In this document: piece after piece, positions 35,206-44,184 of the stretch | How positions within the stretch are numbered: position 1 is the stretch's first letter | How the letters are laid out: the number at the start of each line of letters is the position of its first letter | DNA from: Clostridium tunisiense TJ | GTDB taxonomy: Bacteria; Bacillota; Clostridia; Clostridiales; Clostridiaceae | Direction of reading: 5' to 3' | DNA: 44,249 nucleotides | Assembly: GCF_000300195.1 (NCBI RefSeq) | Contig: NZ_AMQH01000022.1 | Coordinates: 1-44,249, forward strand | Notes under the pieces: generated by a model | The model's database searches: none | Seen by the model: only the letters and a program-made list of their open reading frames with translations | What the model was told of the DNA's origin: nothing | Position numbers and translations under genes: made by a program

Positions 35206-35593
35206 ACTGTGTATATCCTTGATCGCTTATTAAAATATGCTCACATATCCACTTGTGTACAAACTGTAATAATTCTAGTATATATTCATTTTGACCATAA
35301 TCTATGCGACTATAGTCAATACTATTTACCTTTTTTATAAAGTCATCATGTTGCACTTTGTGTGATAAGAATTTTTTATAACCAATACTTAACATATAAT
35401 CTTCTTCAGATTTAAAATGGAATATAGCATAATCCCTTAACTCTTCAATAATAGCAAGTATTTTGTCATACTTATCAATAGATAAGTTGTTTGTTAGTAA
35501 ATCATAAGCATTGTTTCCAATTTCAAATAGCTTCACATGTTGTTCATCTACATGAGTTACACCGGTTTCATATTCATCTTTCCATTCAAACAT
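35204..35593 (-). CDS. Bacteriohemerythrin
   Basis: The product is 129 residues from the ATG at 35593, which has AGGAGG 8 nt upstream; upstream frame extension lacks similarity. It is a single-domain hemerythrin with its di-iron ligands visible: HVDEQH (14-19), HFKSEEDYM (His59, Glu63), HKVQHDDF (His78, His82) and the closing WICEHILISD (His119, Asp124). It binds oxygen reversibly at a non-haem di-iron centre. In an anaerobe the role is probably oxygen scavenging, delivery or sensing. PFOR, an oxygen-sensitive enzyme, is nearby but not co-transcribed. Confidence 0.93.
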   Translation of the reverse strand: MFEWKDEYETGVTHVDEQHVKLFEIGNNAYDLLTNNLSIDKYDKILAIIEELRDYAIFHFKSEEDYMLSIGYKKFLSHKVQHDDFIKKVNSIDYSRIDYGQNEYILELLQFVHKWICEHILISDQGYTQ

Positions 35594-35731
35594 AATAAAT
35601 CCTCCTAAAAACTTTATAGTATACATTTGAACAAGTGTAGATGCTAGAGACATCTTATAGAAATCTATATAGCAAATTTCATAAAAATCTGTAAAGTATA
35701 AGCACAGATATATTAAAGGCACCTAGTAATT

Positions 35732-36448
35732 TTAGCAAAGTTTACTTTCAATAATAGACTTTACCTTGGCTGGAAGTGCTTCTAAATCTTCTTTAGAAAG
35801 ACTTGCAGTGTCCACAGGTGGGTGAATGTACATTTCTACTTGAGACGGCACAATCTTATTTCCATTGGCTTCCATGAGTTTATAAGAACCTTTTATGGTT
35901 ACAGGAACTATAGGAACTTTTGACTTTGTTGCAAGTTTAAAACTGCCTGCTTTAAATTCTCCAATTTTATCTCCCTTACTTCTTGTTCCTTCTGGAAAAA
36001 TTACAAGAGAGTATCCCTTTTTAATTATATTTACTCCTTCAACTATGGCTTCAGCAGATTTTCTTATACTACTTCTATCCATAAAAACACAGTTCATATA
36101 AGTCATCCAATCACGAAGTATAGGGATTTTTTTCATTTCAATTTTAGCAACATATCCTTTAGGCTTGTCTATATAACTCATAAATAAAGCTATATCAAAA
36201 TTGCCTTGATGATTGCTTATAAACACTACAGGCTTATCTTTAGGAATGTTTTCCTCACCGAAAATTTGAACCTTTGCACCGCTGAATTTAACTCTATTGA
36301 GTGCCCATTTTGAAGTAGTCTTATGTACATACTCATCTCGCTGAGCTAGTTCCCCTTTTTTCTCAAATGACTTTACAATATACATTTGTGGCAATTTAGC
36401 TACTAAGCTACCAGCAAAACTTATATACCATCCAATTGTTCTTAGCAT
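35732..36448 (-). CDS. plsC: 1-acyl-sn-glycerol-3-phosphate acyltransferase (PlsC)
   Basis: The product is 238 residues from the ATG at 36448, with GGAGGG upstream. It has an N-terminal membrane-associated segment (about 1-25). The acyltransferase motif I is NHQGNFD (HX4D, His80 and Asp85), motif III is FPEGTRSKGD and motif IV is VPIVPVTI. It adds the second acyl chain to lysophosphatidic acid in phospholipid synthesis. It reads in the same direction as the hemerythrin gene, 138 bp apart, and might be co-transcribed with it. The upstream gap 36449-36896 is AT-rich and shows nothing recognisable. Confidence 0.92.
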   Translation of the reverse strand: MLRTIGWYISFAGSLVAKLPQMYIVKSFEKKGELAQRDEYVHKTTSKWALNRVKFSGAKVQIFGEENIPKDKPVVFISNHQGNFDIALFMSYIDKPKGYVAKIEMKKIPILRDWMTYMNCVFMDRSSIRKSAEAIVEGVNIIKKGYSLVIFPEGTRSKGDKIGEFKAGSFKLATKSKVPIVPVTIKGSYKLMEANGNKIVPSQVEMYIHPPVDTASLSKEDLEALPAKVKSIIESKLC

Positions 36449-36896
36449 AATTCCCTCCAACTTTATTCTATATGCTTTTTAAGTATAAGTTGCAAGATTA
36501 GTTACAGACTTTACAATACATTAGCATAAACATAAATTCATCTATTTTCTTATTCCATTATATACATATTTAGCAAGACTATAAAGTGTATATCTATTAA
36601 ATATTTTGAAACTATAATAAATAATATTGTAGAATTTATATAAAAATGGTATTTTAAAATAAATTTAATATATAAGACCATACAAGGTTATAAAAAATTA
36701 TGTGTAAATAAATTTATAGTATTAAAATGAAATTATAAATATCATAAACTTAAATCTGTTTTATAGGGAAGTTTTAGTGCAAGTGATATACTAATATAGT
36801 TCTATAAGATGCTGTTCAAAATTATATGGTAAACTATGAATTTAGGAGTTTCTTTACTAAACATTATAAAAAATACATAGGAAAATGGAGAATAAA

Positions 36897-37652
36897 ATGA
36901 AAGTATATATTTCACAATTAGATGAATTTAGCAAGCTAGAACATTTAGTATCAGAATACGGTGTAGGACTAGAAGTTGTTATGTTTGCTAATGCTATGGT
37001 TCTAGATGATAAGGAAAGGTATGTGGCAGAACTTAAGGAATATATTCATAAAGTAGAGCAGGTATCTTTTCATGGGCCTTTTTCAGATTTAATTCCTGGA
37101 AGCAATGATCCTGAGATCAGAAGGGTTGCCAATATGAGATTTACACAAGGATTTCAGGTGGCAAAACAATTTAAATCTAAGCGTATAGTATACCATACAG
37201 GATGTATTCCTCATACTTATTGGGAAAAACAATGGCTTGAAAATTCCAAGTGTTTTTGGAAAGAGTTTACACAGGGGAAACTTGAGGAAATGGAAATACA
37301 TATTGAAAATGTATATGATGATGATTATATACTTATGGCTGAAATAATTGATGAAGTGAACAACCCTAACTTTTCTGCCTGTTTAGATATAGGTCATGTT
37401 AACACCTGTTCATCTAAGTCAATTGAACATTGGATTAAAGGTCTTAATAAAAGGGTGAAGCATGTGCATTTACATAACAATGAAGGGGTTTTGGATAATC
37501 ATAATGGGCTTAGAAACGGGAAAATTAATATGGTGAAAACCTTGGAAATGTTGAAGAATTATTGCCCTGAAGCTAACTGGGCTATAGAAGTTTTTGATAT
37601 AAATCAGCTAGCTGAGTCTCTGAAGTTTTTGAAAAATCTAGGTTTTCTATAA
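36897..37652 (+). CDS. TIM-barrel sugar isomerase / AP endonuclease-like protein
   Basis: The product is 251 residues from ATG 36897, which has GGAG 6 nt upstream; ATG 36885 overlaps that site. It matches the xylose isomerase-like TIM barrel family (AP endonuclease 2 superfamily), with VSFHGPFSDL, RIVYHTGCIPH, EIHIENVYDD, FSACLDIGHVN and VKHVHLHNNEG placing metal-binding His, Glu and Asp residues at barrel strand ends. The family includes sugar epimerases, isomerases and endonuclease IV-type enzymes, so the substrate cannot be told. It is a single gene between a lipid enzyme and a PLP enzyme; context does not help. Confidence 0.75.
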   Translation: MKVYISQLDEFSKLEHLVSEYGVGLEVVMFANAMVLDDKERYVAELKEYIHKVEQVSFHGPFSDLIPGSNDPEIRRVANMRFTQGFQVAKQFKSKRIVYHTGCIPHTYWEKQWLENSKCFWKEFTQGKLEEMEIHIENVYDDDYILMAEIIDEVNNPNFSACLDIGHVNTCSSKSIEHWIKGLNKRVKHVHLHNNEGVLDNHNGLRNGKINMVKTLEMLKNYCPEANWAIEVFDINQLAESLKFLKNLGFL

Positions 37653-37839
37653 TAGATTAAAAGAACTAAGATTTTGAATTAACGTATATTGAACAAAGTA
37701 AGTCTCAATTTAAACATAAATACAACACTATGTTAAATAAGTCTCTCGATATATATTAGTGAATTAAAAGTTTGCTTAGGGATTTTTTACAAATTTAAAC
37801 TCAGTATAAGTAAGAGTGGATTATGAATAGTTTAACACA

Positions 37840-37881
37840 CTGAAAGCACTATGGATTAGGTTGTATCCATAGTGCTTTCAG
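37840..37881. terminator. 17-bp perfect stem between convergent genes
   Basis: CTGAAAGCACTATGGAT (37840-37856) pairs perfectly with ATCCATAGTGCTTTCAG (37865-37881) over an 8-nt loop. No long T run on either strand, but its position between convergent genes suggests a bidirectional transcript end. The rest of 37653-37967 shows nothing else. Confidence 0.6.
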
Positions 37882-37967
37882 CTTATATAAGTTATTAGGA
37901 TTTATAACTTATTATAAAAATCTTATATAATTTAAGTGTCAAATCATGTGTTAATCTGTTTATTAAT

Positions 37968-38957
37968 TTAAAAGTTAAATAAGTCTCTCTGAGGATATAG
38001 ACCGAAAAGACCTCCTGTATGGATAAATAAAATGTTCTCGTCCTTTTTAAAAGTTCCTTTTTTTATTTCCTTAGATAATCCATACATAGCTTTACCGGTA
38101 TAAACAGGATCTAATATTAGGCCTTCAAGTTGAGCAATATGAAGTATAAATTCTAAAGTTTCAGGAGTGCTTAGGGCATATCCTCTTCCAACATAACCAT
38201 CAATTATATGAATTTCATCAAGATTAAAATTTAAGTCTATGTTCAAATAATTAATGCTTTCATCTAAAATATTATGAATTCTATTTTTAAAGTAATCCTC
38301 ATTGTCACAAACATTTATACCGTAGATTTCACCATGAAAGCCTAAGATTTTTTTACTAAGTAAAAGACCAGCATGGGTACCACCTGAACCTACAGCAACT
38401 ATTATTTTATCAAAATGTATATTCATATCCTTTTCCTGATTAAGAATTTCCTCCATAGCATTAAAATAACCAAAAGTTCCTATGCCATTTGAGGCACCTT
38501 CGGGGATAATGTATGGTTTAAATCCTTGTTTTTCATATTCAGTTTTAAGGTTTTCCATTATCAACATTCTATTGTGCTTATAATCTTCAGCTGTTATAAA
38601 CTTTATATCTGCACCTAGAAGTTTGTTTAAAAATAAATTCCCATCAATATCCTTTGCTTCTGATCCTCTTAAAACCAGGGAAGATTTTAATCCAAGTTTT
38701 GCAGCAATAGCAGCAGTAGCCCTACAGTGATTAGACTGAATACCACCACAGGTTATTAATAGGTTACATCCTTGATTTAAAGCTTCTTTTACAGAAAACT
38801 CTAGTTTTCTTATTTTATTACCGGAGACTTCTGAACCAGTTTCATCATCTCTTTTAATAAAAATATTAGGACCTTGAAGTTCCTTAGTGAGTCTTTCTAG
38901 TTTTTGAATTTTAGTAGGTAAATTTGCTATATTTAATTTTTCAGGAATATTAAACAT
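37968..38957 (-). CDS. D-cysteine desulfhydrase / ACC deaminase-family PLP enzyme
   Basis: The product is 329 residues with GGAGAG upstream of ATG, a normal length for the family. The fold-type II PLP site is present: IFIKRDDETG followed by SGNKIRKLEF, where Lys48 is the expected Schiff-base lysine. The CGGIQSNHCRATAA segment and the VAVGSGGTHAGLL phosphate loop are also typical. Members split D-cysteine to pyruvate, ammonia and sulfide, or 1-aminocyclopropane-1-carboxylate; the two cannot be separated safely by eye, though D-cysteine desulfhydrase is commoner in clostridia. It is monocistronic. Confidence 0.82.
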   Translation of the reverse strand: MFNIPEKLNIANLPTKIQKLERLTKELQGPNIFIKRDDETGSEVSGNKIRKLEFSVKEALNQGCNLLITCGGIQSNHCRATAAIAAKLGLKSSLVLRGSEAKDIDGNLFLNKLLGADIKFITAEDYKHNRMLIMENLKTEYEKQGFKPYIIPEGASNGIGTFGYFNAMEEILNQEKDMNIHFDKIIVAVGSGGTHAGLLLSKKILGFHGEIYGINVCDNEDYFKNRIHNILDESINYLNIDLNFNLDEIHIIDGYVGRGYALSTPETLEFILHIAQLEGLILDPVYTGKAMYGLSKEIKKGTFKKDENILFIHTGGLFGLYPQRDLFNF

Positions 38958-39070
38958 AAAATCATCTCTCCAATCTACTAAATAATAAAAAAAGGTTATA
39001 CACTATAACTATGCAGAGTGATATTTGTTAAAACAAGGCTGCCAATCTTATAAAAATTTGATCAACAGAT

Positions 39071-39114
39071 GCCATGGATACCTTTAATTGAAGGGTTAGG
39101 GTATCCTTAATGGC
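39071..39114 (-). promoter_or_regulatory. Bulged stem-loop in the leader of the PLP-enzyme gene
   Basis: GCCATGGATACC (39071-39082) pairs with GGTATCC and ATGGC (39100-39106 and 39110-39114), leaving a 3-nt bulge. It is 115 nt upstream of the minus-strand start at 38957. It might be a leader structure; no anti-terminator pairing was found. The remaining gap up to 39462 is AT-rich. Confidence 0.35.
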
Positions 39115-39462
39115 TAAAACAAAAGGTCTCATATTATTAATTATAATTTATTATGTAAGTATTATCCATTGATATAAGAAAAAAGTTGGAGTTTTCCAAA
39201 TAAGTTTCTGATAGGTATTTATGAAATTATGTATATTACTCAGATTAAATTTTATAAAATAAAAAGTAAAACATATTGAAAAAATATGAATTAATTATAA
39301 ATTTATTTACTGTTTCATGTTATAATAATTAATAATGTTAATGAATTTAACAATATAAAATCTTTATTTATATATAGAAATTTAGCCGTGAAAATAATAG
39401 GATTATATTTAAAAATATTAAGAAGATATTAAGATAACAAAGGAAAATTATTGGAGGAAGAA

Positions 39463-40449
39463 ATGAAATTATCTATAGTAAGCAATAAAATAATAGGCAA
39501 AGAACTAGCTTTTCCAATTTACATGGATAATGGGGTAATGTATTTAAATAGGGGAATAAAATTAAATGAAAAATATATTAAATCAATTCAAAATATGAAA
39601 ATTAATTTAGTATATACAGATGATGGCATAAGTGACATTGTGCTTAAGGAAGTGTTAGATTCGGAAACAAAGCTAAAAATGATAAGAACTTTAAAAGCAG
39701 AGTTTTATTCCATTAAAGCAACAAAAAAAATAAATGATAAAATCATAAAAGAAATGGTTGAAGAAATTATTGCGCAAATTGATATGTCAGAAAATGCATT
39801 GTTTATCAATACCTTTGGGCATACTGACGAAATGACTGGGATGTGCATTCATGGAATTGATGTAGCAATACTTTCTATTATGGTAGGGGTCAACTATGGA
39901 TATAATTATAAAAAGCTATTTAATTTAGCAGTAGGGGCGTTGCTTCATGATATAGGAAAGCTCTTAGTACAGGGAACAGAACATTCCTTAGAAGGCTATA
40001 ATTTATTGAAAAAGAATTACATTTTTGACACCTCAACATATATTTCTGTTCTACTTCACCATGAAAATGTTGATGGAACTGGATACCCTGAGGGGTTAAA
40101 GGGAAGCAAAATTCATGAGTTTGCTAAGATTGTAAGTATATGTGATGGATATTTAAATGCAATAAATAATGAGAGAATGTTACTTCACCAAGCTATGGAG
40201 AAGGTTCAGGCAGAAACCTTAAGAAAGTATGATGAAGAAGTTTATAAATCTTTTAACAAATCCATATATTTATACCCCGTTGGTGTAGAAGTAAAGTTAA
40301 ATAATGGTAAGATTGGAATGGTAATTCTCCAAAATAGAAATTTTCCTATTAGACCAGTTGTAATGGTGGAAAGTAATGGTGAAAGAGAATATATTGACTT
40401 AAACAATAAGGATAACTTAACATTATTTGTTGAAGAGGTTGTATTATAA
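39463..40449 (+). CDS. HD-GYP-type domain protein with extra N- and C-terminal parts
   Basis: The product is 328 residues from ATG 39463 with GGAGGA upstream; a TTG at 39451 would place the site inside the gene. Residues 1-110 resemble the N-terminal region of clostridial HD-GYP proteins (AFPIYMDNGVMYLNRGIKLNEKYI). The HD-GYP core has HDIGK (162-166), HSLEGYNLL and HHENVDGTGYP (199-209). Residues about 265-328 form a small beta-rich tail (VEVKLNNGKIGMV...RPVVMV). c-di-GMP phosphodiesterase activity is likely. It is the second HD-GYP gene in 6 kb and is convergent with the M4 protease. Confidence 0.85.
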   Translation: MKLSIVSNKIIGKELAFPIYMDNGVMYLNRGIKLNEKYIKSIQNMKINLVYTDDGISDIVLKEVLDSETKLKMIRTLKAEFYSIKATKKINDKIIKEMVEEIIAQIDMSENALFINTFGHTDEMTGMCIHGIDVAILSIMVGVNYGYNYKKLFNLAVGALLHDIGKLLVQGTEHSLEGYNLLKKNYIFDTSTYISVLLHHENVDGTGYPEGLKGSKIHEFAKIVSICDGYLNAINNERMLLHQAMEKVQAETLRKYDEEVYKSFNKSIYLYPVGVEVKLNNGKIGMVILQNRNFPIRPVVMVESNGEREYIDLNNKDNLTLFVEEVVL

Positions 40450-40487
40450 CTTGTGAGGATGATTAAAATAATTAGACTATAACTGTA

Positions 40488-40522
40488 AAAAATTAGCAAG
40501 GAAGTCCCTGCTAATTTTTTTT
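40488..40522. terminator. Bidirectional terminator between HD-GYP and M4 protease genes
   Basis: AAAATTAGCA (around 40488-40498) pairs with TGCTAATTTT (40509-40518), with inner GG/CC pairs and a run of eight T on the plus strand. It also lies at the 3' end of the minus-strand protease gene. Confidence 0.75.
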
Positions 40523-40529
40523 GTTTTAG

Positions 40530-42074
40530 CTAATTTACTCCTACTGAACTAAAGGCATTATGAACTGCTGTAACTTCAGCACTACCTGAACCATAAAGGT
40601 CAGCTGCAGCTTGAGCAAGACAAGCTCTTGCAGCTGAGAAGTCTGTGGAGGCAGTCATATACTGAGTTAATGCTCTATAGTAGATTTGTTCTGCTTTATT
40701 AACACCAAGATTACTTGTTATTAGATAACAAGCTTTATTAGGTATTCCACTATTGGTATGAACACCACCATTATCTTGAGTTGTATTAACATAGTTATTC
40801 ATATGAGCAGGGTCACCGTATTTAGTAGGATCAGAAATATCTCTTAAGGCATCATTTGCAACTTTAGGAGTCCAAATATCTTCACCCATTAGCCAGTCAA
40901 ACTTACTATTTTGAGCGTAGTACTCTACAAAAACACCAAAAGCATCTGACATTGACTCATTTAGGGCACCTGATTGATTTTGGTATATTAAATCAGCTTC
41001 ATATTGGTCTACTCCGTGAGTAATTTCATGAGCGATGACATCTAGACCTCCAGATAAGGCTAATGAATTAACACCATCACCATCTCCATAAACCATTTGA
41101 GTTCCAGTCCAACCAGCATTAACATAATTTCTTAAATAATGGACACTAGATTTTATAGCCATGCCAGACCCATTTATACTGTTTCGATTAAATTTGTTTT
41201 TATAATAATCGTAAACTACTCCAGCATAATAGTGAGCGTCAACTGCAGCAGGATCATTGATAGTAGTTGTTGTAGAAGATATTAAAGTTCCTGGAGTTCG
41301 GCTTCCATAGCTACTTGTGTAGGTAGAGATTGTAGCACCTCTAGTTAAATCAGTTAGATTATAGGAGGTTCCCTTTCTAATTGAAACTTTATCTAGATTA
41401 AGTGTTTTTGTGTCTCCTAGCACACCAGTTCCAGTACCAGTTGCGGCAACATTTGCAAATTTGTTATATTTATTTACTATTTCACCTGTATAAGCATTGA
41501 CGAAGATACTCCAGTTGCCTGGCTTAGGAAGTAAGTAGTTAATTTGTACTAAATATACTGGGATATATTCATTATTCAAATTATATAAATATAGCTTAGC
41601 TTTTCCATTGTTAGGGAAGTCAGCATCTAGACTACTGGGGTCGTAATCAATAATTCCAAAAGCTTTATTTTCAGCTTCACCTGGAGTGATGTATTCTTTA
41701 GATTTTTTGAATTCTTTTGCCTTAGGATTGTAATTTCCGTTTACAGAATAAACTTCACCATTATCATTAAAATGTACTATATACTCATGGCCAAAAACTG
41801 GTACACCTTTTACTGTTTGCTGCAATTTTAAGTGGGTATAACCTAAGGAATCCTTTTTGGAACTTTTAGTAGTAAATTCATCCTCAGCATTTTTGATTTT
41901 AAATTTGTCATTATTGTCCTTAAATAATTGGTTTACACCTTTAAGATCAGTGGAATATTTACCAAACTTCTCAACCTTGAAATCATGGCCATTTACTTTA
42001 GCTGTAGCTGAAGAAGTAGCAAAAAAAGAAGAAATAATCACCGCAGAGGTGACAAGAGCAATAATTTTTTTCAT
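40530..42074 (-). CDS. M4 family neutral metalloprotease (thermolysin-like), secreted
   Basis: The product is 514 residues with AGGAG upstream of ATG. A signal peptide (about 1-26) is followed by the FTP/PepSY propeptide (to about 205) and the mature peptidase. Zinc site: HEITH (His349, Glu350, His353), with the third ligand Glu373 in NESMSD, 24 residues after the first His exactly as in thermolysin. The active-site His lies in GGVHTNSGIPN. The C-terminus is short, with no extra PPC or binding domains. It is exported and self-processed to degrade proteins outside the cell. It is monocistronic; the 619-bp gap upstream may contain its control region. Confidence 0.95.
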   Translation of the reverse strand: MKKIIALVTSAVIISSFFATSSATAKVNGHDFKVEKFGKYSTDLKGVNQLFKDNNDKFKIKNAEDEFTTKSSKKDSLGYTHLKLQQTVKGVPVFGHEYIVHFNDNGEVYSVNGNYNPKAKEFKKSKEYITPGEAENKAFGIIDYDPSSLDADFPNNGKAKLYLYNLNNEYIPVYLVQINYLLPKPGNWSIFVNAYTGEIVNKYNKFANVAATGTGTGVLGDTKTLNLDKVSIRKGTSYNLTDLTRGATISTYTSSYGSRTPGTLISSTTTTINDPAAVDAHYYAGVVYDYYKNKFNRNSINGSGMAIKSSVHYLRNYVNAGWTGTQMVYGDGDGVNSLALSGGLDVIAHEITHGVDQYEADLIYQNQSGALNESMSDAFGVFVEYYAQNSKFDWLMGEDIWTPKVANDALRDISDPTKYGDPAHMNNYVNTTQDNGGVHTNSGIPNKACYLITSNLGVNKAEQIYYRALTQYMTASTDFSAARACLAQAAADLYGSGSAEVTAVHNAFSSVGVN

Positions 42075-42579
42075 AACACATCTCCTAAATAATTTGTTGA
42101 CGTTACAATATATTCATAGATTAAAACAATTATTCCATATATGTCACGATAATAAACGAAAAATATGTGTCATTTCATTCTATTCTTAGGTTAGTTCGTA
42201 GTGTTATATGAAAGCTAAGAAACCTATGGGAAAAGTACCTTATACAATTGGTGGGTACAGGATTAATTATAGTAGTGATTAGCATGAGATCCAGTAAAAC
42301 CATACTAAATTTGTAATAAAAAGTAGTAAAGAGTAAATGTGAACATGATAGTTATGAAAAGTTTGGGTGAGTAAAGCTTTTATTAAAGACAGTGATAAAA
42401 GTCTTTGATACAGAAAGTCATATAATAATTGAGACAATAAAAGTTATGAAAGTAGTTGCACAAAAAATAGATTCTAAAGGAGAATTTAAAATTTTTTTAA
42501 ACTTCAAATGAAAAATAATAAAAAATTTGATTTCCCTATCACCACAATTATGTTGTTGAATAATATGTTATTAGGCACA

Positions 42580-42608
42580 AAATATTGGGCTAGTAACTAT
42601 CAGATATA
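42580..42608 (+). promoter_or_regulatory. Weak candidate sporulation promoter ahead of cotJA
   Basis: AAATATT (42580-42586) and CAGATATA (42601-42608) are 14 nt apart. This only loosely fits a sigma-E promoter (ATATT-type -35, CATACAAT -10). The cotJ operon is sigma-E controlled in Bacillus, which makes it worth noting. The rest of 42075-42693 has no gene I would support. Confidence 0.25.
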
Positions 42609-42631
42609 AAGTATTGTCAGAATTTGATAAG

Positions 42632-42656
42632 AAGGTCAGTTTAAAGGTCTGGCCTT
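42632..42656 (+). other. Small hairpin in the cotJA leader
   Basis: AAGGTCAG (42632-42639) pairs with CTGGCCTT (42649-42656) including one G-T pair. It ends about 25 nt before the ribosome binding site of cotJA; function unknown. Confidence 0.3.
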
Positions 42657-42693
42657 GCATCTACAAAAAACAAATTATTATGAGGTGATTTAA

Positions 42694-42882
42694 GTGGAAA
42701 CATGTTATGAACTAAAGAAATGTTTAGGACAATTAGGATATGCTAGAGCTTATGTTCTTCCCCAAGATTATGAAAATTTATATCCAGTGGATAAGGCACT
42801 TTGGAAAGGGACTATATTTGAAGATTTGAAGCTACCTTACTACAGTGATATAACTGATTACAAACACAAAAGGGAGGAATAA
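42694..42882 (+). CDS. cotJA: Spore coat-associated protein CotJA
   Basis: The product is 62 residues with GTG start and GAGGTG upstream. The middle YVLPQDYENLYPVDKALWKGTIFEDLKLPY is the CotJA pattern (YV.P.Q....Y....AL..GT....L..PY). Its length is on the short side because the Pro-rich N-terminus of Bacillus CotJA is missing. The two following genes are unmistakable cotJB and cotJC, and the spacing of 3 bp to cotJB indicates one operon. CotJ proteins are made in the mother cell and laid down in the spore coat. Confidence 0.85.
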   Translation: METCYELKKCLGQLGYARAYVLPQDYENLYPVDKALWKGTIFEDLKLPYYSDITDYKHKREE

Positions 42883-42885
42883 ATC

Positions 42886-43143
42886 ATGGCAAAAAGCAAA
42901 AGTGAATTAATGTTGTTGTTACAACAATATGGGTTTTATGCAGTTGAAATAAATTTATACTTGGATAATTTTCCTGATAATAGAAAAGCATTGAGAGACT
43001 ACCAAAAGGTTACTGAAATTTATCAAAACCTAAAAAAAGAATATGAAATGCAATATGGTACCCTAGCTAACTTTGCTTATGGTGAGGTTTGTGGAGATTG
43101 GAACTATGTTAACGACCCATGGCCATGGGAAGGCAAATGTTAG
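42886..43143 (+). CDS. cotJB: Spore coat protein CotJB
   Basis: The product is 85 residues with AGGGAGG upstream of ATG. It has the CotJB pattern: LQQYGFYAVEINLYLDNFPDN near the start, then DYQKVTEIYQNLKKEYE and the closing W..DPWPWEGKC. It is a coat component that works with CotJC. It starts 3 bp after cotJA and ends 13 bp before cotJC. Confidence 0.93.
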   Translation: MAKSKSELMLLLQQYGFYAVEINLYLDNFPDNRKALRDYQKVTEIYQNLKKEYEMQYGTLANFAYGEVCGDWNYVNDPWPWEGKC

Positions 43144-43156
43144 GAGGTAGCGGATT

Positions 43157-43732
43157 ATGTGGATATATGAAAAGAAATTAGAATACCCAGTGGTAATAAA
43201 AAGTAAAGATATTAACATGGCAAAATACTTGTTTGCTCAATACGGTGGCCCTGACGGGGAATTGAGTGCTTCCATTAGATATTTAAGTCAAAGATATACA
43301 ATGCCAACAGGAAAATCTAAGGCGTTGTTGACAGACATAGGCACTGAAGAATTGGCACACGTAGAAATTATTGCTTCTATGATTTACCAGCTTACTAAGG
43401 ACGCAACTCCTGAAGAATTAAGAGAAGCTGGACTCGGAGCAGCATATACAGAACATGGGAAGGCAATTTACCCAGCAGATGCAAATGGAGTACCTTGGAC
43501 AGCCGCTTATGTTCAAGCAACTGCAGATCCTGTAACAGATTTAACTGAAGATATGGCTGCTGAACAAAAGGCAAGAACTGTATACGAGCACCTAATAAAA
43601 TTAACCGATGACTGCGATGTTAAAGATGTACTAAGATTTTTGAGAGAAAGAGAAGTTGTACACTTCCAAAGATTTGGAGAAGCTTTAGTTGATGTTCAGG
43701 ACAATTTTTTAAATAAGAAAAGAGTTTACTAA
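43157..43732 (+). CDS. cotJC: Spore coat protein CotJC, manganese catalase family
   Basis: The product is 191 residues with AGGAGG upstream of ATG. It is the short manganese catalase fold: MWIYEKKLEYPV, then the ligand-bearing helices with GGPDGELSASIRYLSQRY, DIGTEELAHVEIIASM and the later ERE...HFQRFGEAL. These supply the Glu and His residues of a di-manganese centre. In Bacillus and Clostridioides, CotJC is in the spore coat and has catalase-like activity, protecting the spore from peroxide. It is the last gene of the operon; two hairpins follow. Confidence 0.95.
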   Translation: MWIYEKKLEYPVVIKSKDINMAKYLFAQYGGPDGELSASIRYLSQRYTMPTGKSKALLTDIGTEELAHVEIIASMIYQLTKDATPEELREAGLGAAYTEHGKAIYPADANGVPWTAAYVQATADPVTDLTEDMAAEQKARTVYEHLIKLTDDCDVKDVLRFLREREVVHFQRFGEALVDVQDNFLNKKRVY

Positions 43733-43804
43733 AATTAAAGATTGATACAATATAATACAGGCTTTTATAATTAAATTTTAAATTTAAAGCAATAAAAGCT
43801 CTGA

Positions 43805-43846
43805 GGAAACCAAGATTAATTTGAAAATTATATATTCTTGGTTTCC
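43805..43846 (+). terminator. 11-bp hairpin downstream of cotJC
   Basis: GGAAACCAAGA (43805-43815) pairs with TCTTGGTTTCC (43836-43846) over a 20-nt AT-rich loop. The arms resemble the GGTTCCC ends of the repeat family, so it may be a remnant of that element and not a true terminator. Confidence 0.4.
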
Positions 43847-43868
43847 AAGTTAAAATTATATTTTGTAT

Positions 43869-43936
43869 AAAAAGCTAGAAGGTGCAGGGGTGTGTCTACT
43901 TTAAATCATAGACTTTGCAGAACTTCTAGCTTTTTT
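43869..43936 (+). terminator. Terminator of the cotJABC operon
   Basis: AAAAAGCTAGAAG (43869-43881) pairs with CTTCTAGCTTTTTT (43923-43936), enclosing a second imperfect TGCA...TGCA helix. A T run follows. Confidence 0.75.
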
Positions 43937-43984
43937 ATTGTGTTTTAATATAGAATTATATGGAACCAAATTCAAGACTAAACT

Positions 43985-44075
43985 TATATGTGGAACATAT
44001 ATTGGTTTCCTAAAGGATTTTTAAAGATGAACGAAAAATTAATCATGAATGAATTAATAATTGACTAGGGAAGCC
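43985..44075 (+). repeat. Intergenic repeat copy D (MITE-like)
   Basis: The hairpin TATATGTGGAACATATA (43985-44001) is followed by TTGGTTTCCTAAAGG, TTTTTAAAGATGAA, an ATCATGAATGAATTAAT block and TTGACTAGGGAAGCC. It has the same order and length as copy B, in the opposite orientation. Confidence 0.6.
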
Positions 44076-44184
44076 TATACTAAGTAAATTATATTACGTT
44101 CAAAAGTAACAACACTGAAGGTTCATATAGGTGAGTATTATAGGGAACCAGAGTTAAAAATTAACTAATACATTAGTCCTACCC

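Noticed and set aside
42417..42440. GTCATATA...ACAATA as a sigma-E promoter for cotJ
   Set aside because: The spacing between the two boxes is about 10 nt, too short for sigma-E; another weak candidate is listed instead.
42508..42609. A 33-codon frame starting MKNNKKFDF in the gap before cotJA
   Set aside because: No Shine-Dalgarno at a usable distance (the nearest GGAG is more than 20 nt away) and no recognisable similarity.
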